NCBI RefSeq assembly: GCF_014205015.1
Contig: NZ_JACHMO010000001.1
Location: 3,224,001 to 3,288,000, forward strand
Direction: 5' to 3'
Length of the DNA stretch: 64,000 bases
From: Saccharothrix ecbatanensis
GTDB taxonomy: Bacteria; Actinomycetota; Actinomycetes; Mycobacteriales; Pseudonocardiaceae
Both the position numbers and the translations under genes were made by a program. Under the pieces are notes generated by a model. That model was not told the DNA's origin, searched no databases, and saw only the letters and a list, made by a program, of their open reading frames with translations. This document shows positions 17,900-25,669 of the stretch, piece after piece; the first letter of the stretch is position 1; every line of letters begins with the position of its first letter.

Positions 17900-19123
17900 G
17901 TGGACAAGCGGGCGAGGGCGCCTCGTCCACTTGAACTGGCGGAGCCGCTCAAGAGGTTCCGCGAGTTCGCCTACGACAATCCGGAGATCTACGTCTTCTT
18001 CATGGACATGTTCGAGCAGTTGTCCCACAAGCCGACCTCGACCGGATATCCCCGGGTCAAGTCGTTCGACGACATGTTGCAACTCATCGACAAGGTGATC
18101 AAGACTGTCCCCGAGTACAACCGGACAGGACTCGTCGGATTCCCGATCAACGGGATCCTGAACTGGGCCATGGGAACACCGGCCGGATTCGCGGCGTTCC
18201 TGGAGAAGAGGGTGAACGAGCAGTTCAAAACCATCCTGGACAGCTGGGCGGAGTACTTGGAATCGGCAGCGTCGCGCGATGGCCTGAAGACCGGCAAATG
18301 GTTGGACGAGGATGCGCTCAAGGTCATGTCGGACAAGGATGACACCGGCAAGGTGGTGGTGGAGTTCAAGGATCTCTTCACCTGCGATCCGACCAAGCCG
18401 TATTACGGCTTCACATCATGGAACAACTTCTTCACGCGGGACTTCCAAGACCCGGCAGAACATCGACCCATCGATGCCGGTGACGACGTCGTGGTGAGCG
18501 CGTGCGAGGCGTCTCCCTATCGGTTGAGCAGGAATGTGGAGCTTTACCGGAATTTTTCCGTCAAAGGGCAGCCGTATTCACTCGCACACTTGCTCGACAC
18601 CGCACACAAGGGAAACGGGGAGCCCGGCGCGAGCGATTTCGTCGGCGGCACGGTCTACCAAGGTTTCCTTCAGGCGCTCAATTACCACCAGTGGCACAGT
18701 CCGGTCAAGGGAAAAATCGTCGCGTGCCGCAAGATCCCGGGCTCGTACTACTCAGCGGCGCCCTCGGCACTGTGCGACCCGGCGGCGCCGGACATCTCGC
18801 AGGGGTACATCGCCCACGTCGCCACCCGGGTGTTGATCTACATCAAGGCCGAGAACGAGAAGATCGGCACACTGTGTTTCGTCGCCATCGGCATGGCCGA
18901 GGTTTCGTCCTGCGTGATTAATGAGGAGATCAAGCCCAACGCACCGGTGGAGAAGGGGCAGAAGCTGGGCGAGTTCCGGTACGGCGGCTCGTCGCACTGC
19001 CTCGTCTTCAATCCCGAAGTCAAGCTCAAGTTCATCGACAATGTCGAGAAGATCGATCGTGACGCACCCACGACGGTCCGGGTCAACGCCAAACTGGCGA
19101 CGGTCCAGGCGGGCTCGAACTGA
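17900..19123 (+). CDS. PSD-family amino-acid decarboxylase, PsiD/tryptophan decarboxylase-like
   Basis: About 407 residues. The N-terminal 120 residues match the domain found with PsiD-type decarboxylases (FAYDNPEIYVFFMDMFEQL, VPEYNRTGLVGFPINGILNW). The rest is a phosphatidylserine decarboxylase fold: FNNFFTR-like FTSWNNFFTRDF, catalytic-His segment LNYHQWHSPVKGKI, and the self-cleavage site GGSSHCLVF near residue 364, where the first of the two serines would become the pyruvoyl group. Bacterial phosphatidylserine decarboxylases carry LGST there; GGSS is closer to the fungal tryptophan decarboxylase PsiD. No membrane segment is seen. Start: GTG at 17900 after AGGAGAGG; ATG 17876 and GTG 17867 are alternatives. 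Likely soluble and acting on an aromatic or other amino acid. Confidence 0.82.
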   Translation: MDKRARAPRPLELAEPLKRFREFAYDNPEIYVFFMDMFEQLSHKPTSTGYPRVKSFDDMLQLIDKVIKTVPEYNRTGLVGFPINGILNWAMGTPAGFAAFLEKRVNEQFKTILDSWAEYLESAASRDGLKTGKWLDEDALKVMSDKDDTGKVVVEFKDLFTCDPTKPYYGFTSWNNFFTRDFQDPAEHRPIDAGDDVVVSACEASPYRLSRNVELYRNFSVKGQPYSLAHLLDTAHKGNGEPGASDFVGGTVYQGFLQALNYHQWHSPVKGKIVACRKIPGSYYSAAPSALCDPAAPDISQGYIAHVATRVLIYIKAENEKIGTLCFVAIGMAEVSSCVINEEIKPNAPVEKGQKLGEFRYGGSSHCLVFNPEVKLKFIDNVEKIDRDAPTTVRVNAKLATVQAGSN

Positions 19124-19283
19124 CCTGGGGACTCCTGGTCGCCTGGAACGGCCTGCTGGAACTCGTAGTGCCCGTGCACCAGCGGTGCGTTGTCCGTCTC
19201 GCTGCCGATGCACTCATGAGCTTCTTCACCTTGGCGGGCAGGTCCTTCCGGCCGGGGTCGTCCGCGGTGGCTGGGACGTTCAT
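19083..19283 (-). CDS. Small frame coupled to agmatine deiminase, probably frameshifted
   Basis: The ATG at 19283 overlaps the stop of the agmatine deiminase gene (ATGA), which suggests translational coupling. The first 23 residues (NVPATADDPGRKDLPAKVKK) look genuine. After about 19218 the neighbouring frame looks more protein-like (ETDNAPLVHGHYEFQQAVPG), so a one-base shift has probably broken the gene. No family is recognised. It overlaps the decarboxylase 3' end on the other strand. Confidence 0.3.
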   Translation of the reverse strand: MNVPATADDPGRKDLPAKVKKLMSASAARRTTHRWCTGTTSSSRPFQATRSPQVSSSPPGPSPVWR

Positions 19284-20341
19284 GTCCGTTCTCCCGTCCC
19301 GGCCGTCAGGACCGGTTGTTGTTGGGTGATGCAGTGCGCTCCCCCACCGGCGGCGAACAGTCTGCGTGCGTCGACCGGGACGATCTCGCGGCCCGGATAC
19401 ACCTCCGCGAGAACCTCTGCCGCCTCCTCGTCGGCGGGGTCGTCGAAGGTCCCGACGATGACCGCGCCGTTGCAGACCACGTGGTTGACATAGCTGTAGT
19501 CCGACCAGCCGCACTCGTCCCGCAGTGTCCTCGGCGCGGGCAGCCGCCGGACCTCCAACGGACGGCACTCGGCGTCCGTTGCCTGCCTCAGCACGTCGAT
19601 GGCCCGGCGGGAGACCTCGTGGTCGGGGTGTTCGTCATTGCGCTGGTGGTGCACCAGCACGCGGCCCGGCTCGGTGAACGTGGCCAGCAGGTCGACATGG
19701 CCCCGGGCGCCGAACTGTCCGTAGTCGGCGGTCAGCCCGCGCGGCAGCCAGATCACCTTGCGCGCGCCCACCGCACGGGCCAACCGCGCCTCGACCCGGT
19801 CCCGAGCCCAGCCGAGGTTCCGGTCGGGATCCTGCATCACCGTCTCGGTGACCAGGAACGTGCCCTGTCCGTCGGTGTGCAGCCCGCCGCCCTCGGCCAC
19901 CAGCTCCGAGCCGATCACCTCGGCGTCGACCAGCTGCGCGACAGTACGCGCCACCTGCGCGTCGGCCTCCCAACTCGCCCACTCCTGCGCGCCCCAGCCG
20001 TTGAACACCCAGTCCACCGCGCCCAACCGCGGCTGCTTCTCGTCGCTGAGCACGAAGGTCGGGCCGATGTCCCGCATCCAGGAGTCGTCCAACCGGGCCT
20101 CCCGCTGCTCGACCCGCGGGTCGAGCAGCCGCCGGGCGTGCTCCCGCTCCCGTTCGATCACCAGAATCGTCACCGGCTGGAAGGCGACGATGGCGTTGGC
20201 GACCGCCGCCCACGCCTCCCGGGCGGTTTCCGCCTCCTCCGGAGTACTGCCCAGCGTGTAAGCCGATGCCGGCCAGGCCATCCACGTCCGCTCCTGCCTA
20301 CGCGTCTCCGCCGGCATCCACCAACCCACACCATCAGCCAC
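19280..20341 (-). CDS. aguA: Agmatine deiminase
   Basis: A 353-residue enzyme of the peptidylarginine-deiminase fold that turns agmatine into N-carbamoylputrescine and ammonia. Signature motifs: MPAETRRQERTWMAWP at the N-terminus, DDSWMRDIGPTF with the substrate-binding Asp, GGGLHTDGQGTFLVTE, the HVDLLATF histidine segment, and the catalytic cysteine in AAGGGAHCITQQQ near residue 333. The GTG at 20341 keeps the usual short lead before MPAE; an ATG at 20317 is possible. It faces the decarboxylase convergently, which invites the question whether that enzyme makes its substrate. Confidence 0.93.
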   Translation of the reverse strand: MADGVGWWMPAETRRQERTWMAWPASAYTLGSTPEEAETAREAWAAVANAIVAFQPVTILVIEREREHARRLLDPRVEQREARLDDSWMRDIGPTFVLSDEKQPRLGAVDWVFNGWGAQEWASWEADAQVARTVAQLVDAEVIGSELVAEGGGLHTDGQGTFLVTETVMQDPDRNLGWARDRVEARLARAVGARKVIWLPRGLTADYGQFGARGHVDLLATFTEPGRVLVHHQRNDEHPDHEVSRRAIDVLRQATDAECRPLEVRRLPAPRTLRDECGWSDYSYVNHVVCNGAVIVGTFDDPADEEAAEVLAEVYPGREIVPVDARRLFAAGGGAHCITQQQPVLTAGTGERT

Positions 20342-20439
20342 TCTCTCGGGCCAACACCCGGAACCTTGAACGCGGGGGCGTCAACACGCGACGGTCGCGC
20401 CAATGGACGCGTGGATGTCGATTGCCCTGCCGTTGTTTC

Positions 20440-20966
20440 ATCCACCAGGCTGGTGCTGACGGCCGAGACGCTGCGCGTCGACCTGGACTCGTCCACAGGC
20501 GCGTTCCACGGCGGCGCGACCGGCATCCTCTACGGCCTCGGCGACCCCGGCGTGCCCTCGCGCGACCTGATCGCGGGCATGAAGCCGCGGACCATCGCGC
20601 GGCTCGTACGTCGAAGGCCTGGGCAACACCGGCACCTTGACCATCCCGCGCCCGGCCGGGTTCGGCTCCGGTCAGTACAACCTCACCGTGGCGTACGCCC
20701 AAGCTGACAAGAACACCGGCCACCCGTACAACACCGACACCGTCACCCGAACGCTTGTCACCACAGAGGAAGGCGGCGACGCGACCAGCGCGCCGTACCG
20801 TCACAACTACACCTGGGACGGCTTCTGGCCGGAAACCTCACCACTCGACCTGGTCACCGACAACGGCTCCCTCACGTTCGGCAACCCCACCGGTTCGGGC
20901 CCGAACGTCGACTGGCTCCAACTCGCCCCGCTCGTCGTGGCGAGCTCGGTGAAGCCCCGGCGCTGA
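20440..20966 (+). pseudogene. Internally deleted GH39-like/CBM gene remnant
   Basis: The first part (LRVDLDSSTGAFHGGATG, then LYGLGDPGVPSRDLIAGM) is nearly the same as the mature N-terminus of the glycosidase at 46086. The frame then shifts near 20602 to a C-terminal carbohydrate-binding module (YVEGLGNTGTLTIPRP, AGFGSGQYNLTVAYAQ, NVDWLQLAPLVV) that ends at 20966. The whole catalytic domain between them is missing. This is a decayed paralogue and preserves the tail that the 46086 copy has lost. Confidence 0.75.
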
Positions 20967-21026
20967 GGTCACCCCAGCACGACGGTGTCTCAGGCGAGTT
21001 CGAGTGCCGCCTGGCCGCCGAGCGAC

Positions 21027-21842
21027 TCAGCTGTCCCAGGCCGGGCTGGTGTTGGGCGGGTAGGGAGAGCTGGAGGCGCCCTTCACCCAGCCGTCCACGT
21101 CCTGCCCGTCCCATTTCAGCAGTGTCTCGGCGTTCCGGACGCACATGCCGTAGTCGAGGCTCCCGAACAGGCGGCTGACGGTGATCTGCTGGTTGAGCTG
21201 CTGGTACCCCTTGCCTGTCTTGTACTCCATCTGCACGGTGGTCCGGAGCCGCCCGAGGCGCAGATCCCCGTTCACCACGGTCAGGACGCCCTGCTGCACA
21301 TTGCTGTTCTTCTGCTGCTGCCCCTTGTTCTCGACCGCCAGCTGGCCGATCTTCTTGAAGGAGTTGATGACGCCGGTGAGCGCGTCCGGCGTCACCAGCC
21401 CTCCGATCAAGTCGGTCACCGCCGAGATGGCCGGCGCCAGGGAGAGGGACGAGATGGACACGCTGCGGCTGTCGCCAGTGATGTTGGCGAGGAACGGCAT
21501 CGTTCTGAACTGGAGTTCGAAGATGATCCACCGAATGAGATCGAACAGCGTGGATGACTGATCGAAGCCGGCGGAGTCCTGGGTCTTGCGCAGGATGGTG
21601 GCGGCCACGGACTGCCATGAGCCGAAGGACTCCAGCGGCCCCAGGCTGGGCAGCCCGCTGTTGTCTCCGCCATAGGCGTTGCCGACCCCTGTCTCCTGGT
21701 CGCTGTCGGCCAGCACGCGACCGTCGGGTCCCAGCAGCCCGAGCTTCGCCAACACCTCCCGCGGCGGCGCCTGTCTGACCTCCGCCCACATGGCGATCTC
21801 CAACGCTTCCTGCCGCGCCTGCTCTTGAGTCGGACTGCTCAC
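21027..21842 (-). CDS. Paralogue A of an unknown FAAL/ACP-linked family
   Basis: A 271-residue protein with no signal peptide or clear membrane helix. It shares a full-length pattern with the proteins at 24020 and 24842: an N-terminal helix QEALEIAMW, GGDNSGLPSLGPLESFGSW, a central amphipathic region (AISAVTDLIGGLVTPDAL, FKKIGQLAVENKGQQQKN), and a C-terminal DYGMCVRNAETLLKWDGQD followed by a Pro/Ser-rich end SPAWDS. It has a single cysteine, at the aligned position shared by all three. GGAGGACGACC precedes the GTG at 21842. It is the last gene of the cassette, 16 bases after the ACP. The family is not recognised. Confidence 0.75.
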   Translation of the reverse strand: MSSPTQEQARQEALEIAMWAEVRQAPPREVLAKLGLLGPDGRVLADSDQETGVGNAYGGDNSGLPSLGPLESFGSWQSVAATILRKTQDSAGFDQSSTLFDLIRWIIFELQFRTMPFLANITGDSRSVSISSLSLAPAISAVTDLIGGLVTPDALTGVINSFKKIGQLAVENKGQQQKNSNVQQGVLTVVNGDLRLGRLRTTVQMEYKTGKGYQQLNQQITVSRLFGSLDYGMCVRNAETLLKWDGQDVDGWVKGASSSPYPPNTSPAWDS

Positions 21843-21858
21843 GGTCGTCCTCCGGCAC

Positions 21859-22143
21859 TCAGGATGCGCGCGCGGCGTACTGCTCACGCGACTCGCAGAT
21901 CAACCGCTCGATGTCCTCCACCGTCTCCACCTGGGGGATGGCCTCGAAGCCCAGGTTGACCTGGAAGCCAAGCTCGATCGCGCCCAGCAGGCGGAAGAGC
22001 TTCATGGAGTCGACCCCTGGCAGTTCCCTCACCATGGTGGAGTTTTCGATCTCCTCGGGACACTCCTCGCCGCTGAGTTCCAACTTCTCGCGGATCAGGG
22101 AGTACAGCTGCTCTCGCTCTTGGGGGGTCAGACGGGTGTTCAT
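21859..22143 (-). CDS. Acyl carrier protein
   Basis: A 94-residue acidic helical protein with the phosphopantetheine attachment serine in PGVDSMKLFRLLGAIE (near residue 45). The DSM in place of the common DSL is seen in stand-alone carrier proteins. The N-terminus (EREQLYSLIREKLELS) and the C-terminal VEDIERLICESRE complete the four-helix pattern. It follows the acyl-AMP ligase by 33 bases and so is the natural acceptor of the activated fatty acid. CGAGGAGCAG upstream is a good ribosome binding site. Confidence 0.88.
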   Translation of the reverse strand: MNTRLTPQEREQLYSLIREKLELSGEECPEEIENSTMVRELPGVDSMKLFRLLGAIELGFQVNLGFEAIPQVETVEDIERLICESREQYAARAS

Positions 22144-22176
22144 GGGCTGCTCCTCGTCGAGGTGTGTGGATGGTGT

Positions 22177-23904
22177 TCAGCTCGCGCGGGAGCGCGCTCC
22201 ACCGTGGAGAGCTCCCTCGAGATATTGCTGCCTTGTCTTGCTCCGCTTCACCTTGCCGCTGGACGTCTTGGGCAGCTCCCCCGGCGCCAGCAGGAGGATC
22301 TCCGCCACGGGCAGGGAAAGCTTCGTCTGGACGTGGCCGCGGACCTGCCGCGCCACCGTGGCGGCGTCCCGCCCGCGGAGCTCGGCGACGATCACCACCT
22401 CCTCGGTGATCCGGCCTGGCCGGGTGAAGGCCACGACGTTGCCCTTGCGCAGGCCGGGCACCTCGGCCGCGGCCCACTCCACCGTCTGGGGGTCGTGATT
22501 GCGCCCGTTGATGATCAGCAGGTCCTTCTTGCGGCTCGTCACGTAGAGGATGCCTTCCGCCAGGTATCCGCAATCCCCCGTGCGCAGGCCGTGAGCCGTG
22601 AAGCTCCGCCGGGTCGCCTCCGCGTCACCGTGGTAGCCCGCGGCCACGCTCGGCCCCTGGAAGACCACCTCGCCGATGTGCCGCTCCGGGAGCGGATTGC
22701 CCTCGTCGTCCACGATGAGGATCCGGTGACCCGCGACGGGGCGTCCGCAGGGCACGAACGCCACCTGCGACCCGGGGATCTCCGCCGCCTCCGAGGCGGG
22801 TCGCGCGAGGCCGCTCGCGTGGTAGGGCTCCTTCTGGATGACGTCCAGGGCGAACGGAACCCCGATCTCGCTGAACGAGATCGCGAGCGTCGCCTCTGCC
22901 ATGCCGTAACACGGCACCACTGCACCCGGCCGCAGCCCCGCCGCCGCGAAGTGCGCCGCGAAGGAGCGCAGCGTCTCGGGGTGGTTGGGCTCTGCGCCGC
23001 AGCCCACGACCCTCAGGCAGGACAGGTCCAGCCGCTGGAGCTCCTCCGCCGAGGTGTGCTTGACGGCCAGCGCCAGGCCGAAGTTGGGCGCGAAGGTCAC
23101 GGTCGCGCGGTGGCGGCTCACGGTTTCCAGCCAGCGCCTCGGTGAGAGCGCGAAGCGCAGCGGCGAGAGGAAGGTCACCGGGCAGCGCGCGATCAGCGGC
23201 GCCAGCACGAAACCGACCAGCCCCATGTCGTGGTGCATGGGCAACCAGCTCACGCCCCGGTCTCGCCCGCGCTCGAGGCGAAGGGCGCTGATGATGGCCG
23301 CGCAGTTGGCGAGCACGTTGGCGTGCGTGACCCGCACTCCCTTGGGTGCCGCCGTGCTCCCCGAGGTGAACTGCAAGAACATCACGTCCTCCGGGAGGAT
23401 CGCCTCCGGCTGGGGCGCACTCCCGACCAGGGGCTCGGCGAAGAACTCCTCCGAGACGACAGCCTCCAGGCCCTCGACCGCCTGGAAGAGCGGTTCGAGC
23501 GGGTCCGCCAGGATCCGGGGCGTCAAGAGCGCGCGGGCTCCTGCCGCGCGGAGGATGTGGGCGGCGTCCTCGCAGTACGCCTCGAACTTGCCGAAGCCCA
23601 TGGGCGGGTACATGGGGACCGGGATGACGCCCACCGAGACCGCGCCCAGGAAGGTGAGGACGAACTCCTGCTCCTCGGGGACTATGAGCGCGATGCGCTC
23701 CCCCTTGCGCAAGCCGCTCTGGAGCAGCAGGCGCCCCCGGCGCAGTGCCTCCCGCGACAGCTCCGACCAGCTCACGAAGTGCTCGCGCCCGTCCGCTCGG
23801 ATGAACGTGTAGCCGCTGTCCGAGTGGCCGAGGTTTTCGGCGAGGACCCGGGTGAAGGTCGAGGCCGTCGCTCCCTCTGGAGGCAGCGCTTCGGTGAAGA
23901 ACAT
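22177..23904 (-). CDS. Fatty-acyl-AMP ligase (FAAL)
   Basis: A 575-residue adenylate-forming enzyme. Motifs: phosphate loop FTSGSTAAPKGVRVTHANV near residue 178, SWLPMHHDMGLVGFVLAPL, CYGMAEATLAISF, the hinge TSRKKDLLIINGRNHDPQ near residue 465, and the C-terminal catalytic lysine in TSSGKVKRSK near residue 550. GRNHDPQ and the MHHDMGL loop are typical of FAALs, which pass acyl-AMP to a carrier protein rather than to CoA. The ATG at 23904 gives the normal family start. Codon and base use are less strictly GC-ending than in flanking genes and recall myxobacterial FAALs, an impression only. It charges the ACP at 21859. Confidence 0.9.
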   Translation of the reverse strand: MFFTEALPPEGATASTFTRVLAENLGHSDSGYTFIRADGREHFVSWSELSREALRRGRLLLQSGLRKGERIALIVPEEQEFVLTFLGAVSVGVIPVPMYPPMGFGKFEAYCEDAAHILRAAGARALLTPRILADPLEPLFQAVEGLEAVVSEEFFAEPLVGSAPQPEAILPEDVMFLQFTSGSTAAPKGVRVTHANVLANCAAIISALRLERGRDRGVSWLPMHHDMGLVGFVLAPLIARCPVTFLSPLRFALSPRRWLETVSRHRATVTFAPNFGLALAVKHTSAEELQRLDLSCLRVVGCGAEPNHPETLRSFAAHFAAAGLRPGAVVPCYGMAEATLAISFSEIGVPFALDVIQKEPYHASGLARPASEAAEIPGSQVAFVPCGRPVAGHRILIVDDEGNPLPERHIGEVVFQGPSVAAGYHGDAEATRRSFTAHGLRTGDCGYLAEGILYVTSRKKDLLIINGRNHDPQTVEWAAAEVPGLRKGNVVAFTRPGRITEEVVIVAELRGRDAATVARQVRGHVQTKLSLPVAEILLLAPGELPKTSSGKVKRSKTRQQYLEGALHGGARSRAS

Positions 23905-23939
23905 GGGACCTGCCTGGGGTGAAGGGCTCCCGGGGCGGC

Positions 23940-23976
23940 AGCCCCCCGCGTGGACAGGCCGTCCACGCGGGGGGCT
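23940..23976 (-). terminator. Perfect 16-bp hairpin between paralogue B and FAAL genes
   Basis: Arms 23940-23955 and 23961-23976 are exact reverse complements (left arm AGCCCCCCGCGTGGAC) around the loop AGGCC. Outer bases 23925-23934 and 23981-23990 pair with one mismatch and lengthen the stem. There is no U-tract. Sitting inside the operon, it could be a partial terminator or an mRNA-stability element that makes the upstream paralogues more abundant than FAAL and ACP. Confidence 0.7.
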
Positions 23977-24019
23977 CACACCGGGAGTCCGGTGGATGGC
24001 AGAAAGGTCTTGAACCGGA

Positions 24020-24814
24020 TTACTGGTTCCAGGCCGGACTCTGGTTGGGCGGCTTCGGGGCGCTGGCCGTCTGGTTCTCCCAGTCATCCACGTCCTGGCC
24101 GTCCCACTTGAGCAGCGTGGCGGAGTGGCGCTGGCACTTGTCGAAGTCGAGCACGCCGTAGCCGCGGTAGACAGTGAGGCTCTGCTGCAACTGCTCGTAC
24201 CCCTTGCCCTTCTTGTACTCCATCGACACGTCGGTCCGGACGGCTCCGAGGTAGAGCGCGCTGGCATGGCGCGACAGGACCCCGACCTGCTGGTTGGTGT
24301 TCTTCTGCGACTGCCCCTGGTTCTCGAGCGCCAGCGTGCCGATCTTCTTGATGGTCGTCACGATGCCTTCGAAGTTCTGCGGCGTCATGAAGTTCTGGAT
24401 CAGGTCCGACACCGCATCGACCGCACTCTTCAGGGAGAGCTTGGTGATGGACGCGTTGCGGTTGTCGAGCGTGTACGTCAGGAAGAACGGAATCGTGGAG
24501 AACTTCTCGATGAATTTGCTCCAAGCGACCGGGTCGAAGGTCGCGCTCCCCGGGTTGAAGCCGCTGAGGGTCACGGCCTTGTGCACGATGGTGCTGCCAA
24601 CGGACTCCCACGAGCCGAAGCTCGACAGAGACCCCAGGTCGGGCAGCTGGCTACCGTCTCCCCCCGCCTTGTTGCCCACCGCCTGGTCTTTGTCCCCGGA
24701 GTCGAGCTCCGTGAGCGCGGCCCTCGTGGCGGCGTCCAGTTCGGGGGGAGGCAACTCCCACAGCGCGACCTCCACGGCCTCTCGGCTCAACTGGGACTGG
24801 CTGATCTCGGTCAT
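24020..24814 (-). CDS. Paralogue B of an unknown FAAL/ACP-linked family
   Basis: A 264-residue protein, the closer sister of the one at 24842. It opens EVALWELPPPELDAATRAAL, then GGDGSQLPDLGSLSSFGSW, a central helix-rich part (AVDAVSDLIQNFMTPQNFEG, IKKIGTLALENQGQSQKN), beta-like LYLGAVRTDVSMEYKKGKGY, and ends LDFDKCQRHSATLLKWDGQD plus a Pro-rich tail SPAWNQ. Its only cysteine is in FDKCQRH. There is no signal peptide. GACAAGGAGCAGTC upstream is an excellent ribosome binding site. It arose with its neighbour by tandem duplication of an 855-base unit. Function unknown. Confidence 0.75.
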   Translation of the reverse strand: MTEISQSQLSREAVEVALWELPPPELDAATRAALTELDSGDKDQAVGNKAGGDGSQLPDLGSLSSFGSWESVGSTIVHKAVTLSGFNPGSATFDPVAWSKFIEKFSTIPFFLTYTLDNRNASITKLSLKSAVDAVSDLIQNFMTPQNFEGIVTTIKKIGTLALENQGQSQKNTNQQVGVLSRHASALYLGAVRTDVSMEYKKGKGYEQLQQSLTVYRGYGVLDFDKCQRHSATLLKWDGQDVDDWENQTASAPKPPNQSPAWNQ

Positions 24815-24865
24815 GACTGCTCCTTGTCTACGGGTGAGGTGCTACACAGCGACACGAGACGACGT
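24803..24865 (-). repeat. Leader repeat, copy 1 (upstream of paralogue B)
   Basis: 63 bases that recur at 25658-25720 with two mismatches, offset 855 bases. The repeat covers the first codons, ribosome binding site and about 50 bases of leader. In this copy it also encodes the last residues of paralogue C (SSRVAV and the stop), so it marks the junction of a tandem gene duplication. Confidence 0.9.
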
Positions 24866-25669
24866 GTCAAGAGAGGGCTCGGGTGTCCAGGCAGGGCTGT
24901 CATTGGGTGACACGGCGTAGCTGTTCGTGTTGCGAACCCAGGCATTCACTTGGGTACCCCACGTGAGCAGCGTATTGGCGTGGCGAATGCACTTGTCGAA
25001 GTCGAGCACGCCGAAGCCGCGGTAGATGTCGAGGGTCTGCGGCGGCGCCTCGTACCCTTTGCCCTGCTTGTACCGCATCGCCACCGTGGTCCGGACGGCT
25101 CCGAGGTAGAGCTTGCCGACATTGCGCGAGAGGAGCCCGAGCTGCTGATTGCTGTCCTTCTCCGGCTGCCCTTCGGTCCGGGTCGCCAGCGCGGCCATCT
25201 TCTTGACGGCCGTCTTGACGTCTTCGAAGTTCTGCGGCGTCATGAAGTTCTGGACCAGGTCCGACACCGCATCGACGATCTTGTCCAAGGCGAGCGGGGA
25301 AATGGACGCACTGCGGCGGTCGACCGTGTACGTCGCGAAGAATGGAATCGTAGAGAACCTCTGGAGGAACTTGTTCCACGCGACGGGGTCGTAGTCCAGG
25401 CTCCCCGGGTTGAATCCGCTCAGGGCCGCCGTCTTGAACAGAACCGTGCTGGCGACGTTCTCCCACGAGCCGAAGCTCGACAGAGGACCCAGGTCGGGCA
25501 GCCCGCTGCCGTCTCCCACGTCAACGTTGCCGACCACCTGCTCCTGGTTCTTGGAGTCGAACTGCGCGAGCGCGGATGTCATGGCGGCGTCGAGCCGGGG
25601 GGAAGGCATCTCCCACAGCGCGATCTCCACCGCCTCTCCGCGCAAGTGGGACTGACCGATCTCGGTCAT
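24842..25669 (-). CDS. Paralogue C of an unknown FAAL/ACP-linked family, first gene of the cassette
   Basis: A 275-residue protein with the same layout as paralogue B: EIALWEMPSPRLDAAMTSAL, GDGSGLPDLGPLSSFGSW, IVDAVSDLVQNFMTPQNFED, KLYLGAVRTTVAMRYKQGKG, and LDFDKCIRHANTLLTWGTQ. Its single cysteine aligns with those of A and B. The WDGQD block of A and B is WGTQV here, so that segment tolerates change. The end runs past the SPAWTP tail into the duplicated leader. It is the 5' gene of a five-gene minus-strand unit; the promoter should lie above 25720. Confidence 0.75.
   Translation of the reverse strand: MTEIGQSHLRGEAVEIALWEMPSPRLDAAMTSALAQFDSKNQEQVVGNVDVGDGSGLPDLGPLSSFGSWENVASTVLFKTAALSGFNPGSLDYDPVAWNKFLQRFSTIPFFATYTVDRRSASISPLALDKIVDAVSDLVQNFMTPQNFEDVKTAVKKMAALATRTEGQPEKDSNQQLGLLSRNVGKLYLGAVRTTVAMRYKQGKGYEAPPQTLDIYRGFGVLDFDKCIRHANTLLTWGTQVNAWVRNTNSYAVSPNDSPAWTPEPSLDTSSRVAV

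Noticed and set aside
21027..25669. The three paralogues as phage tail or type VI secretion proteins
   Set aside because: No Hcp, VgrG or tail-protein motif and no structural genes; an unknown family is the honest label.
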